Positions 20,880 through 32,100 of a stretch of DNA of 64,000 nt are shown in pieces; position 1 is the stretch's first letter; every line of letters begins with the position of its first letter. The notes below the pieces were generated by a model. The model worked only from the letters and a program-made list of their open reading frames with translations. It searched no databases and was not told where the DNA came from. The stretch covers positions 806,001-870,000 of the forward strand of contig CANPUZ010000061.1 in the NCBI GenBank assembly GCA_947579665.1, in the 5' to 3' direction. This DNA is from Sympetrum striolatum (Eukaryota > Arthropoda > Insecta > Odonata > Libellulidae). Made by a program: the position numbers and the translations under genes.

Positions 20880-21655
20880 TATACACCCTGTATCTGTATC
20901 CAAAGGCGTAGCCACAACTATCTACGGCGATGCGGCATTCTCTCTTGCTTTTGAGGAGCCTCCAACAAGAACAGCTGTCTGGAAAAGCGAATTTAAACTT
21001 TAAAGATGAATCAAGTTCTTCCTAAAATTATAATTCAGATTCAACTATGAAAATACAGTCATAGAATGCTAAACAGCTGCCTTTGAGTTTTAATGTGGCT
21101 AAAATTAATAAAATATAGCCATAATGAAAGCATTCATTTTTTATAGAACCCTTCAAAATTATTATGAGATAGGAAAATACTTCAATAAACCAAGAGGGTT
21201 CGTTACAAATCCATTTTGCTAGCTTTTATTGGGTCTCTTAGCAAGCCCAAATGGCTAATTCTTGCTGAGAATTTGATGTAATTAGAAACAGTGAAAACAA
21301 AAACTTATTGCTAACTTTGATATATGTGTAATTGGCAACTGCTATAAGATGTTTATAGACTAGAATCGCTAACTCTCTGGTCGGTGTTAGAACAAGAGCC
21401 CACAATTTATTGGTGTTTTGGGGATTTATTTTCTCCTCTACCACAGAGAATGGAAAAATTGTCAACCACTCTCACACAAGTTAACTCTTCCTCTCTCTTT
21501 TCACTAATCTCCGCTTCATCACAATCCATTCCCTCATCATCATCCTCAGAATTGATTTCTGCATCACTAATTACTAGTTATTATCCTATGAGTTGATTTC
21601 TGCGTCCTCCAAGTTGCTTTCTTCCTCACAGCTAAGATCACTTTCCTCGGCTAGA
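20880..21655 (-). pseudogene. DDX24-like DEAD-box RNA helicase pseudogene fragment with retained intron
   Basis: Reading the minus strand: after TTTATTTCTAG (acceptor-like) comes an acidic linker, AEESDLSCEEESNLEDAEIN, then a near-duplicate DAEINSEDDDEGMDCDEAEI. Next, in another frame, is NTNKLWALVLTPTRELAILV-YKHLIAVANYTYIK (DEAD-box motif Ia, P-T-R-E-L-A). A GT..AG interval (21,315-20,979) follows, then TAVLVGGSSKARENAASP, stop, IVVATP (the G-G block and motif Ib, T-P-G-x with the G changed). The acidic insert upstream of PTRELA and the I-K-T-A-x-L-V-G-G junction point to the DDX24 subfamily, which works in ribosome biogenesis. A frameshift before the PTRELA exon and the in-frame TAG show decay. 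The intron means it is not a processed copy. No other exons were found nearby. Confidence 0.72.
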
Positions 21656-21659
21656 AATA

Positions 21660-22555
21660 AAGATTTGCTAGTGAATCATAAATATAAATGGCTTCAAATG
21701 TAATAAGACATGAATACCAAGTTTCTGTTGTCTTAGTTAAGAAAGTAGATTGTAAATGTGAAGGGAATAGTTCATAATAAATATAAGATATTACCATGAG
21801 TTTCTTTTAATGAGTTCGCCCATTTATTTAGGTGCGCATTCTGTAACATACTTTTTTCGAAAGCATGGCCGAAAAAAAGTAAACAAAGCTTATGCAGGCC
21901 ATTCAAGTGACCTTTTTCAATCAATGAATGTATATTCTGATCGATCTATGAGTGGAAATGTGATATACGAAGCCCTAAACTTCGTATACAATTTAGAAGT
22001 AAGAATTACCTCTTGCTGGTTTGTAGTTAATGATATTATTAATACGTGATATTGTTCTAAAAGACTGCTCGCACAATAACTTGTACAAACTATGCATCGA
22101 GTAAACAGGCATTGAGAGCGAATGAAGATTCAACTACTTTTTCTTATGAATTTAGATGGGCAAAATGTGTATGTACGCTTTCGCACGTACATTGGCTTGC
22201 CATACATATCTTCTAGTCCTAGACTCCCTCTTCGTTGGGATGGTCCCGGTCTAATTTTCCCGATTTGATTGAAAACTCAGATTAATTAAAAGTGTGAGGT
22301 ACCGGAATCCAGAAACGTATGGATAAGACAAAGGATATGACTTAACTGCGCTCATATTGGAGGAATCTAACAAACTCGTAAAATGTGATGAAACACATAA
22401 GTTTTTAAGCGACTCACCAGTTATCTTTCGTTTTAACTCCCTTAAAAATTTAACATGTACTGGTTTTTCTCCAGTGTAACCCTGTATATACATGCACGGT
22501 GATTACAACACATGATTACGAATAACGTTGTATGATTAATATTTCCGAGACGATG
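21660..22555. other. Unrecognised interval
   Basis: No gene recognised. A 79-aa frame (21,810-22,049) and an 80-aa minus frame (22,251-22,493, containing TGEKP) are not supported by further motifs. Confidence 0.35.
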
Positions 22556-22559
22556 GTCT

Positions 22560-22998
22560 CCCTTCTCATAGATCTCCAACTTCATGCCGAATTTCAAGTT
22601 TCCATGGCATCGGGAAAGGGTCCAAAAAAAAAATCATTAAAATCGCCTCAATACATTTTAAGTGTGAGATTTTTGTCCTGACCTAGCAACGAACCGTGGA
22701 TATTCTTTGAAGCTGTCTTTTAGAATTTCATAAGATATATACGGCTTCTAGCAATATCTCGAATACCACCTCTCTGCTTTTTCGGAAGAGCTAAAAAAAA
22801 ATTTCAAAAATCTCTACCATGTATTTTATCTTCGTGAAGAAAATCAGGACTAAGGGGCCTTCAAGAATCGAACCCATGACACTGAGGTTCAAAGTTGGTG
22901 GTGTTTTTTTTCTGGTTTTTACACTTAATGGACACTACATCGTAAAAATTTCAAGTCGGTGGCACTTGTGGAACATGGTTAGAATTTTGATCCCCATT
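22560..22998 (-). repeat. Composite repeat fragment, subtype II, L half
   Basis: Modules carrying ACCTAGCAACGAACC (about 22,680-22,694) and AGAATCGAACC (about 22,865-22,875), the first mutated from AGCATCGAACC. The rest of the composite is missing. It runs to a GAGTGAGTGAG/TATA linker. Confidence 0.7.
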
Positions 22999-23032
22999 GA
23001 GTGAGTGAGTGTATATATATCTAGGTATATAT

Positions 23033-23082
23033 GGAGAAGCGTCTATATATAATAGATATCTATTATACATAGAGGCTTCTCC
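23033..23082. repeat. 50-bp palindrome at a head-to-head composite junction
   Basis: The arms run GGAGAAGCGTCTATATATAA and TTATACATAGAGGCTTCTCC around GATATC, with only a few mismatches. It joins a minus-strand composite on the left to a plus-strand composite on the right, L end to L end. Confidence 0.85.
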
Positions 23083-23099
23083 GGATTCATTCATGTACC

Positions 23100-23546
23100 T
23101 ATATAGATAGATAGGATACTAATTCACAGGCTAAACCACAAGCGTCATTGACTTGAAATTTTTTCGACCTATCGGCTATGACGTGACCAGTAATTATTAA
23201 GTGACCGTAATCGCCAGAAATTTGCGATTTTGAACCTCAGTGTCATAGGTTTGATTCGAGAGGGCCCCAAAGTCCCGATTTTTTCCGTTTAAATGCATTG
23301 CATTTATTTTTTGGAATTAAAAAAAAATACTTCCCAGATAGGTAGAGAATTAAAACTCAAGGAGCCAATAGACATGGTCAGGATCTATTCATAAAATTAA
23401 TTATTTTTACAGAAAATAATCTAGGTTCGATGCTAGGACGATGCAAAAATCGGCCGTTTAAAATACATTGAGGTAGTTTTTCATTATTTTTTTCATGCAC
23501 TTATCGAAATGATAGGAAGTTCTTGCTTATATGGAAGATGTATATT
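23100..23546 (+). repeat. Composite repeat fragment, subtype I, L half
   Basis: L end, then sites at 23,248-23,258 (GGTTTGATTCG, decayed) and 23,424-23,434 (GGTTCGATGCT), spacing 176 bp. It stops inside module 2/3 exactly at ATTAA, where the full copy at about 890-900 continues with CACTTTG. Confidence 0.75.
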
Positions 23547-23548
23547 AA

Positions 23549-24165
23549 CCCTTCAAGGACTGACATTTCAATATGGGAACGGACTGCAGCTGGGTTCTCT
23601 AGGTAGCTAAACAATATCTTGAGTGTCATAATATGGTCAGTAAATGTTATTTTGTGGGCTAAGAGGGTCCTTAGTTTCATTTGATTTTTGGCGCAGTTAA
23701 GTCAAGGAAAATATTTCTTGTGATTTTTAGAAAAACAGGGAATTTTTGAGATGGATCCTTCTGGCAACAAATTTTTATAAGTTTTACTGTTTTTAATTTA
23801 AAGTAGTCTTTTGCTTGTATAACTTTAGTATGATGTTCTAATCATCCAAAGAAATGAAATAGAGCAGAATTTGAGGTTATTTGTTGTTGTTATAACTTTG
23901 TTTATTGATGCGTTCCCATATGGGCATGTAAGGCCTTCCCACTACTACGTGACTTCCTCGCTGATGGCTGTCAAGGAAAGCTGTATATTGTATACGAGTA
24001 AAATGCAGCTGGCTGCAACAACAAATGATTCCAAATTAGGTACGAAGTGTCTTCCTCACACAGAAAAAGAATGCCTAAGATTAGACCTCAGTTCTAGCAA
24101 AAAAATTCTATCCTTTTTCTTCACTTATTACACTTTTGGTATGTTGCAGATAAAATATTGTTAAA
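23549..24165. other. Unrecognised interval; possible piggyBac-type junction at its left edge
   Basis: It begins TTAA-CCCTTCAAGGACTGAC right after the broken composite. TTAA followed by CCC is the form of a piggyBac end, but no matching GGG-TTAA end was found. ATATGGGAACG (about 23,575) recurs inverted (CGTTCCCATAT, about 23,914). A 97-aa frame inside is unrecognised. Confidence 0.25.
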
Positions 24166-24174
24166 TTTAGAAGA

Positions 24175-25346
24175 CATCTATTATATATAGATGCTTCTCC
24201 GGATTCATTCATATATATAGGGATATAGGTATATAGATAGGATACTAATTCACAGGCTAAACCACAAGCGTCATTGACTTGAAATTTTTATGACGTATTG
24301 GCCATATCGTGTAACTGCCAGAAAAATTGCAATTTTGAATCTCAGTGTCATGGGTTCGATTCCGGAGGGTCACAAAGTCCCAATTTTTCCCGTTTAAATG
24401 CATTGCTTTGATTGTTGGGAATTTAAAAAACATACTTCCCGGATAGGTAGAAAATCAAAACTCAAGGAGCTTATATTTGTCGTCATGATCTATCGAAAAC
24501 ATAAATGATTTTTACAGAAAACATCCTGGGTTCGATGCTAGGACAATGCGAATATCTGCCCTTTAAAATACATGGGAGTAGTTTTTCATTATTTTTTTGA
24601 TGCACTTATCGAAATGATAGGAAGTTCGTGCTTAGCTAGAAGATGTATGGTAAGAATTAGTTTTAGAAATAAAAATTTCATAAGACCCTTTTTTTCCTGG
24701 GTTGGATGCCAGAGCACAATAATGTTTCTCTCATAAGGAATATAAGGGAGAAGCAGGACGTAGTTTGAGGCAGTTGCAGCGAATATTTCTGCTTAAATTT
24801 TCACATATAGTTAGAGATGGTGATCTTCTATTGTGTTGCATAAAAAGTATTACCAGAAATACCCAGGTTCAAAGCCAGGCGGTAAATATATCCCTCATTT
24901 AAAATACATTGAGTTAGTTTTCATTATTTATTTTGATGTACTTATCGAAATAATAGGAAGTTCTTGCTTTGCTAGAAGATGTATATTAAGACTATGCTTA
25001 AGAAAAAAAATTAGATATGACAATTCTGTCCCTGGGTTCAATTCTAGAGCACATTAAAATTTCTCACATAAGAAATATAAGGGGAAAGTAGGACGTCGTT
25101 TGAGGCAGTTGAAGCCAATATTTCTGCTTGAATTTTCACAGATGTTATAGATGGTGATCTTCTGTTGTGCTGCATAGTAAGTTTACCAGGAAGACCCGGG
25201 TTCGATGCAAGACGATTAAATTGCAGCGAATTTTAAGAAAAATTTCAATCCTTTTTTTTTTTCTATTGATGTCCGTCCCGATATGATGCCGATATGAAAT
25301 TAGTGTTGTTTATCTGCTTGCAGTATGCAAGCTACATTTTACTCAT
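24175..25346 (+). repeat. Composite B-box/T-arm repeat, subtype I, complete
   Basis: It runs from linker and L end to R hairpin (CTTGCAGTATGCAAG, then CTACATTTTACTC). Sites: 24,353-24,363, 24,529-24,539, 24,700-24,710, 24,866-24,876, 25,035-25,045, 25,199-25,209. Spacings 176, 171, 166, 169, 164 match the copy at 150-1,252. Three sites have lost a consensus base (GGTTGGATGCC, GGTTCAAAGCC, GGTTCAATTCT), so this copy is older or unconstrained. Confidence 0.85.
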
Positions 25347-26076
25347 ATATATACACACACACACACAAAATATACAGTAGAATACAGAAGAAGAACATTA
25401 TAATGAGTACAGCATGTAGTGAGAGTTGAGTTTTTGAGATCTAGTGAAATTTTGGCCATTGTCTGTCTCTCAGCAAAAAGAATAGGGAGTTATGTTTATT
25501 AAGACAAGTGGTTATTTCTGAAGTATCAGTATAATGAGTGCCACGTTTCTGTATTTGCCTAGCAAGAGATACATCTCAGAATCGTCAATTGGAAGTTAGA
25601 GACCTAGTCCGACAAGCAAACAGTAATCTGAGTCATGTTATCACTTCAAAGAGTAAAAAAAAATTAAATGCTATTATGATAGTCACATAATTCATGCATT
25701 TGTTTGCCACAACTTGTGCAACATTTCCTTGGCAAGGATGCCTCTGGGAGATTTGATTAGAGACTTCTCACAAGTTCCATTCTCCACTTTGTCCCTCAGT
25801 GCATCCTATGCATTCTTCTCGTTTCTTTCTGCCAACGCTCCCTCTAGCCTGCAAGGGAATTTTTAATTGAGTTCTCATCTAACTAGCATCCACCGGTGGG
25901 ATTTGTTTTCATACAAAACCTGGCAACAAATTGTCTGATCCAGGATGGGTGGGAATAATGGAGATGAATGCAGTGCTAATATTGTGACGGTTTTTTCTTT
26001 ATTTGACATAAAAAAACCAAAGTTCTACACACCAAAAATCTACTACACAGGCAGTGACGGTGCTTCACGTTGCTTG
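25347..26076. other. Unrecognised interval with short CA tract
   Basis: A short (CA)n run at about 25,351-25,367 directly follows the composite R end. The rest has no recognised gene. Confidence 0.4.
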
Positions 26077-26095
26077 CTGACCATGGGGTCTTCCC

Positions 26096-26241
26096 GAGGA
26101 AGAGGATGAGCCAGCGGGGAACCTGAGGCCACAGAAGACATCGCTGAAAAAGGGGAAGACCGCATGGTCACCAAACGTCTTCCCCTTTTTCAGCGATGTT
26201 TTCTGAGGCCTCAGGTTCCCCGCTGGCTCGTCCTCTTCCTC
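26096..26241. repeat. Near-perfect palindrome, 65-bp arms, 16-bp loop
   Basis: Left arm 26,096-26,160 and right arm 26,177-26,241 are reverse complements with three mismatches. The loop is CGCATGGTCACCAAAC. A second, smaller inverted match (TGACCATGGGGTCTTCCC at about 26,079 against GGGGAAGACCGCATGGTCA) overlaps it. The arms are GC-rich against an AT-rich background. It lies directly downstream, on the minus strand, of the small-heat-shock-protein fragment. A transcript would fold into a long hairpin. Confidence 0.9.
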
Positions 26242-26250
26242 TGCGCTCCG

Positions 26251-26400
26251 CTAGTCCTTTTTCTCCTTGTGCTTTCCTCTGATCACCAAGTGGTCATCCA
26301 ACTTCTTCACGGTTATCTCCTTTGGGGTGAGGTGCTGCGCATCCATAATGACATGGAATCCCTCACGACGTGGAATCCCCCCCAGCAACGTGGAAAATTC
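26251..26400 (-). pseudogene. Small heat shock protein (alpha-crystallin domain) fragment
   Basis: Minus-strand frame: FSTLLGGIPRREGFHVIMDA, QHLTPKEITVKKLDDHLVIR, GKHKEKKD, stop (TAG at 26,253-26,251). It matches the first half of the alpha-crystallin domain of metazoan small heat shock proteins (F-x-V-x-M-D-x-x-x-x-x-P-x-E-I-x-V-K, then V-x-G-K-H-x-E-x-x-D). The family would continue H-G-x-x-x-R-x-F-x-R-x-Y, but here a stop and then the palindrome follow. The N-terminal region and the second half of the domain are missing, so it is a gene fragment or pseudogene. Confidence 0.75.
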
Positions 26401-26429
26401 CTTTTTTCTTTTGGTCACTTCGCTTATAT

Positions 26430-28330
26430 TTGAGTCCTATGTGACCAGAGTGCCACCACACTCCACTTCATCAAAAAAAAACAAATGCATAACACAGTAC
26501 AAAAAATCATTTGATGTTGTATGAATTAGTTTACATAATGATATACCATTACTTTTGGATGATTATTGAGCAATATTTTTCCGCATTTTACATTAGAGAA
26601 TGCAATTTGGTTATGGTTTATGAATCAATGAAATAATATTTTTGACATGAATGAATGTAATTTTTATGCATTCAGTATTTGCGTAAGGATTAAAAACCCT
26701 ACAGCTCCATTCTGCTCTACTCCCTGCACTAGGGCAGACATTTAGCATCAGAAACTAGATATAACCAGTACACTTTATATCGAGTTTATAATGATACAAT
26801 CATAATATTTGACAATCATATTTATTTACATATATATATATTATTATCATCCTATGATCATATGTCTACAGCTTCCTCCTCCTATCTACCTTATCCCAAA
26901 TTATTTTTATGTAACAGAGAAATTAAGATAAAGGAAATAAAATTAATTATTTTTTTCTTTATTTCAGCTGCACTTGTTCTCACTTCAAATCCTGAATACA
27001 AAGGTTAAATTTACAGCATGTGGATTCTTCACAGTAGATTTAAAGCTCCTAACGTCGGTATGTAGTTATGAAAGCCAAAGAGTTTCTAATACTTCAATTT
27101 TCACTCTTCAAAATATAGTGGAATCCTGATCCTACATTCTTGTTTATAATATTTTTGTGGCTCTTAAGGTTGATATTTTGAGGTCCCAACAGCAACTGAA
27201 TGTTTTGTTTATTGCATCTTAGGGTTTTCGGCATCTAGAGATCATTTTCCTTGGTGCGGTAAAAATTAGAGCAATATTGCATTGTATTCTTTAAACTTTT
27301 GTCTCATTTAAATGACCCAACCTATTCAGTAACTTATGACTGTGCTATCTTTCAAGATAATCCTAAATTTAATCTGTTATCTGTATTTATTTTTCTCCTT
27401 TGTATTATTCACTCTGCCTTAGAATTTTCCATCCCAGTTTGAAAGTTCAATCAGTACATAGCTTTTCATGGGTAATAAGTTTTCAAATTAGTAATTGATG
27501 TCTTCATTTTAATGCCACTTCAAATTAGTAATTGATGCCTTCTTTGAATAAACAGTGTAGCCAGGGCATCAAAGTGACTAATCTTTGTGATATTAGGTCA
27601 TTCATCAATAACATATGTAATTCCAAGTATGCTACATGTTTGCAAATAATAGTGCTGTTAATTTCATTATGAATCGTGTTCTCAGAGTGACTATCTGTTA
27701 AAGCAAAATTGGTTAAAAGTTTCTTTAACATTCATTACAAATATATTTATGATCCCTTACAATTGGTGGCCAAATCTCCTAACCCTCAAATTTTTATGTT
27801 TGAATGGTTATAAAATGACAATAGGAATTAATTTGGAATAAATGTAATTCTCAGATTTTCTTCATTTAAATGAAACATTTAGTCATATCATACTAGTCAT
27901 AGAAACAAAAAAAAATTAATGCATTTGTTAAAAACAAAAGCTGAGGGCATTCAAAGTTTATGATAAATTTATATAATCCAAAAACATTTTACCTAATCTT
28001 CTCATCTGCCCTTTCCATATTATCCCAGTAAGGGTGGATTAAGATTGGCTAATTTTCTGATATCTTTACTTCTACAGTTTTTTTGTAACCTCACAAATTA
28101 AATTTTTTAAATGCTGTATGTGAGGTATTGATAAATAAAAAAATAATTGAAAGCATATATCTGTGATAATTAAATGCTAAAATTCATGGTGTTTAAATTC
28201 AGGAATACCTTGAAATGTATTGTGAGAGAAACTGATTTTCTATGTATTGACATTTCTAAATCATCATAGAAACGTGGAAATTCACTGCTTTCAAACCAAT
28301 TTTCAATGTTTCTATGGTGATGTTGTTTTG
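26430..28330. other. Unrecognised AT-rich interval
   Basis: No gene or repeat recognised. A pyrimidine-rich TTTTTTCTTTATTTCAG at about 26,952-26,968 looks like a splice acceptor, but no coding frame of note follows it. Confidence 0.35.
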
Positions 28331-28334
28331 ATTA

Positions 28335-28903
28335 ATAGTTTTTTGATGCACTTATAAAATGTCAGGAAGTTCTTGCTTAGCTAGAAGATGTATAATGAGA
28401 ATCAGTTTTTTTTTTTATTTAGATAAAGCCATACTGTTCCTGGTTTCGATGCCAGAACACAATAAAATTTCTCACGTAAGGAATATAAGGGAAAAGTAGG
28501 ATGTCGTTTGAGGCAGTTGCAGCCAATATTTCTGCTTGAATTTTCACCCATAGTAGAGATGGTGATCTTCTATTGTGCTGCATAGGAAGTATCACCAGGA
28601 AGACCCAGGTTCGATGCCGGGTGATAAATATATCTCCCAAATAAAACACTTGGGTTAGTTTTTCATTATTTATGATGCACTTATATAAATGCTTTTTTAT
28701 ACTTATAAAATGTCAGGAAGTTCTTTCTTTGCTAGAGGAAGACTTCACCAGGAACACCCGAGTTTGACGCTGGACAGTTAAAATGGGTTGAATTTTAAGA
28801 ATATTATCAATCCATTTCAATTTTCATCTTTTGAGCACCCTCTCGATATGATGCCGACTTGAAATATCTGTTATCAATATACTGCAAGCAACATTTTGCT
28901 CGT
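28335..28903 (+). repeat. Composite repeat, subtype I, R half
   Basis: It starts inside a module and carries sites near 28,443-28,454 (GGTTTCGATGCC, one extra T), 28,608-28,618 and 28,761-28,771 (AGTTTGACGCT). The last spacing is short (153 bp) because of a deletion. It ends with a degraded R hairpin (ATACTGCAAGCAACATTTTG) and CTCGTAT. Confidence 0.7.
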
Positions 28904-28914
28904 ATATATATTTA

Positions 28915-29165
28915 TACAAGTAAAATGTATTTTGCATACTGCAAGCATATTGATAACTCATATCATAACATATTGATAACATCATATCGAGAGGGTCCTA
29001 AAAAGAAAAAAATGGATTGAAATTATTCTTAAAATTCAATGCAATTTAACCGTCCAACATTGAACCCGGGTCTTTTGGATGATACCTAGTATGCAACACA
29101 ATAGAAGATCACCGTCTCTAACTATGTGTGAAAATTCAAGCAGAGATATTAGCTGAAATTGCCTC
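28915..29165 (-). repeat. Composite repeat, R-end fragment in inverted orientation
   Basis: ACAAGTAAAATGTATTTTGC and ATACTGCAAGC (R end), then one site at 29,056-29,066 (AACATTGAACC). It is placed R end to R end with the preceding copy across a 12-bp TATA linker. It breaks off at about 29,165. Confidence 0.7.
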
Positions 29166-29169
29166 CTTT

Positions 29170-32100
29170 GCCAAGGTGAAGACCTACATTTTATGATCAC
29201 TGAAGTCAGTGAAGTTGTTCCATTAGGTATTTCATTAAATTAAATTATCTGTTGCTGAGAATTCTCATGATACCATGAGAATCAGTTTGGTCAATATTTG
29301 AGACTCTTGCTAGCTACAAGGAAGCTCAAGGAAGTTCAAGTGGTTCAGGGGAATTCATTTAGTGTAGGTGTTTTCTCTGGTGTGAAATTATCCATCAAAT
29401 GAAGGAATTAACTTAGAGATAACAGATATAAAAATATATGTTGAATCTAAATTATTTATTGCAGAACTTATATTAAGTATGAATAACTTATCACATTTGT
29501 TCAGATGTCATAGGAAAGGTAAAAAATAAGGCACCTCCCACCCATACTTTTTTATTTTACATAAAGTCAAGATTGTTACATTTTAAGTACAGGAAACCTC
29601 CGACTAATGCAAATAGTATGATTAGGACAACAGTTCCTGAGTGATTAGGAGGTCCCTCAATTGCATGTCCGTTCTTTCCCCAATCCACTCTGCATTTGCT
29701 TTAGCAGCAAACCATACTTTCTCATTGTGTCACTGTGTTTAGGCTTTCCTTTTGCTGGAAAATGCATGAAAACTGGAGCAGTGTAGATTCGAAGGGTTTG
29801 GAAAATATCAGATCCTTTGTCAAAATCCACAAGGGCAAAGAATAATTTATTAGAATGAAGTTGAGAATAGCAACAATTGAAAATTCATGACATGCAGTCA
29901 CACTATTTATTTTATTAACATCCATTGAAGAGTATTTAACATACATTTAATAGGGGCAAATCAACCATATCATGAAATATTCTCATGGCCCTATTTTGCA
30001 ATTCCTATAGATTTTGTAAGCTTTCATCATAGGCACCACATTAAATGGATGAACAATATTCAAAGTTAGGCAAAATAAATATAGTTTATCAAAATATTAT
30101 TCCATGAACTTCAATGTTTAGCATGTTAATGCGCTGCGTTAATTTTGGCCAGGTGTGTACTTTGCTATGTCCGTGTACCTGCTATGAATGAATATCTTTA
30201 CTTTACTAGTCATCCGTATTTTCAGTTAAATCAAAAATTCCCATACATACAGTAACAAAAAATTTAGTCTAGAGTGAAATTACTCAGTTTTTATCAATCA
30301 TCCCTTTGCAGTTTTGACATAACCTAACATAAAAATTAGCATTTACAGTAATATTACTGAAGAAAACCATCACCTTCATGTATATACCTAGGATAAGTTA
30401 GTTAATAAACGTCTACTTCCAAATTATGTATGGGGCCACAATCGTCCTTAAAATCAGGGGGTGCTTCAAGTTTTAGTATATATTTCCATCTGTAATCCTT
30501 CACCTCTTGCAAGACCACTCACAGATGGTGTGATTTCTTTATCAGTATCACTCTCACTTGAAAAGGCTGCACTAGTGATGGGCAATATGTGAACAGGTCA
30601 GTTCAAATGAGGGACTCGGCAAACAGAGCTGTGAGGGTCTTGGATTTGGTGTGTCCTTCTCCTCTCTAGGCACGCAACACTCATTTTCTGCTCTCTCTAC
30701 GCACACGACTATTTCTATGTGACAATTCTTCTGCTCTCCCTCCTTCTCCTTTATGTACGTTTATTCATACTTTTTAAATTGTTCTTAACAAGAAAAAATA
30801 TGTAAGAGAGATACCTATTAAAAGTGGTGGGATTATTCTAAAAATTTGCAAAAGCTGGAAGAGTACACATAATACAGCTTATTTGTATTGCCCTTTTAGC
30901 ACCAAGATATAGGGTTCGAGTCCATCCTGAATGGGTTTTTCTCCACTTATGACAACGATGCTATCTTGGTGTGCAAAAGTAAAATGAAAGAGTTGACCTA
31001 ATAATTCTACATTAATTGTTTATAAAGACTCCTTTGTCCACTCACCTAAAGAAAAGGAGGAAGGTATTCTATCAGTAGAAAAGACACCAGTGCCTGTATA
31101 TAAATTCACACTGCCACAGATGTCGAGAGATTCAAAAGCCTACAGGCACTATTAGGATTAAGAATTGGAATCATTTCAGAAGCAAGCAGCACCCATACAT
31201 GAATTGTAAGGGGTATGGACACACAAAAAATTTCTGCAACCTAAAATTTTTAACATAAAGGAATATAAGAGAACCATCTCCAATTACCCTACAAAGTAAG
31301 GATGGAGGTTTTAATTAAAAGAAATCCGGCGTTCCGAAAAGGAATATCGTCGAGAGAGAGAAAGAGTTTACTGAGTCTTTGCTAAGTTCCATTGGAACTG
31401 AGTTAGAACTGAACTTTCATTCGAACGGAGGCAAAAAGAAAACAGCAATGGCGATGAAGAAGAAGTGGCAAAGAAGAACATTTTGGATTTGAACCGAGGT
31501 ACTTCACGGCAGGGACCTCAAATTGCCTATCTAATAGTAAGCCCTATCCCTCTCTATGAATATTCCCTCCTTCGGAAACGAGGTGGTCATTTGTCAACTC
31601 CCTATTCTAATACGTGCATTCTCATATTAGGATTCCAATACTTAGTTTTATTTTTTTTTAATTCCAAGTGCAATAAAGACACTAAAATGTACAACTCCCA
31701 TCGATAAAGGGACCAGATTTCTGATCTGCTCAACCGGGACAAACCGTCACTTCTCCTGAAGCATAGGCAATTTTACATGCGTGTATGTGTGTATGTATAT
31801 ATATATGTATCGATGTATACAAGGCGAAATTGGGACAAAAAATGTAGATGTTAAGCAAAAAAGGCTTTTTAAGCCGATTTCAAAAACATAACCACAAAAA
31901 ATGTTTAAACGTGAATTAAGAACAATAAAAAAGTACAAGAAAATGACCGACAATTTTGTTGCAAAACTCAACAAGGAGTGACCAGGAGGACATTTAGGAA
32001 TGAACCGATCATTAAATTACCTTGATCCAGAACTACACTTATATTATAGATGGAAATTGGAATTGAATAAATTTTTCTGCTCAGCGAAAACGAACTAAAG

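Noticed and set aside
22251..22493. Zinc-finger gene remnant (TGEKP on the minus strand)
   Set aside because: Only the five-residue linker matches; no Cys2-His2 pattern follows in any frame.
30840..30930. tRNA or tRNA-derived SINE at GGGTTCGAGTCC
   Set aside because: The B-box match is good, but the surrounding sequence could not be folded into a cloverleaf and no second copy was found.
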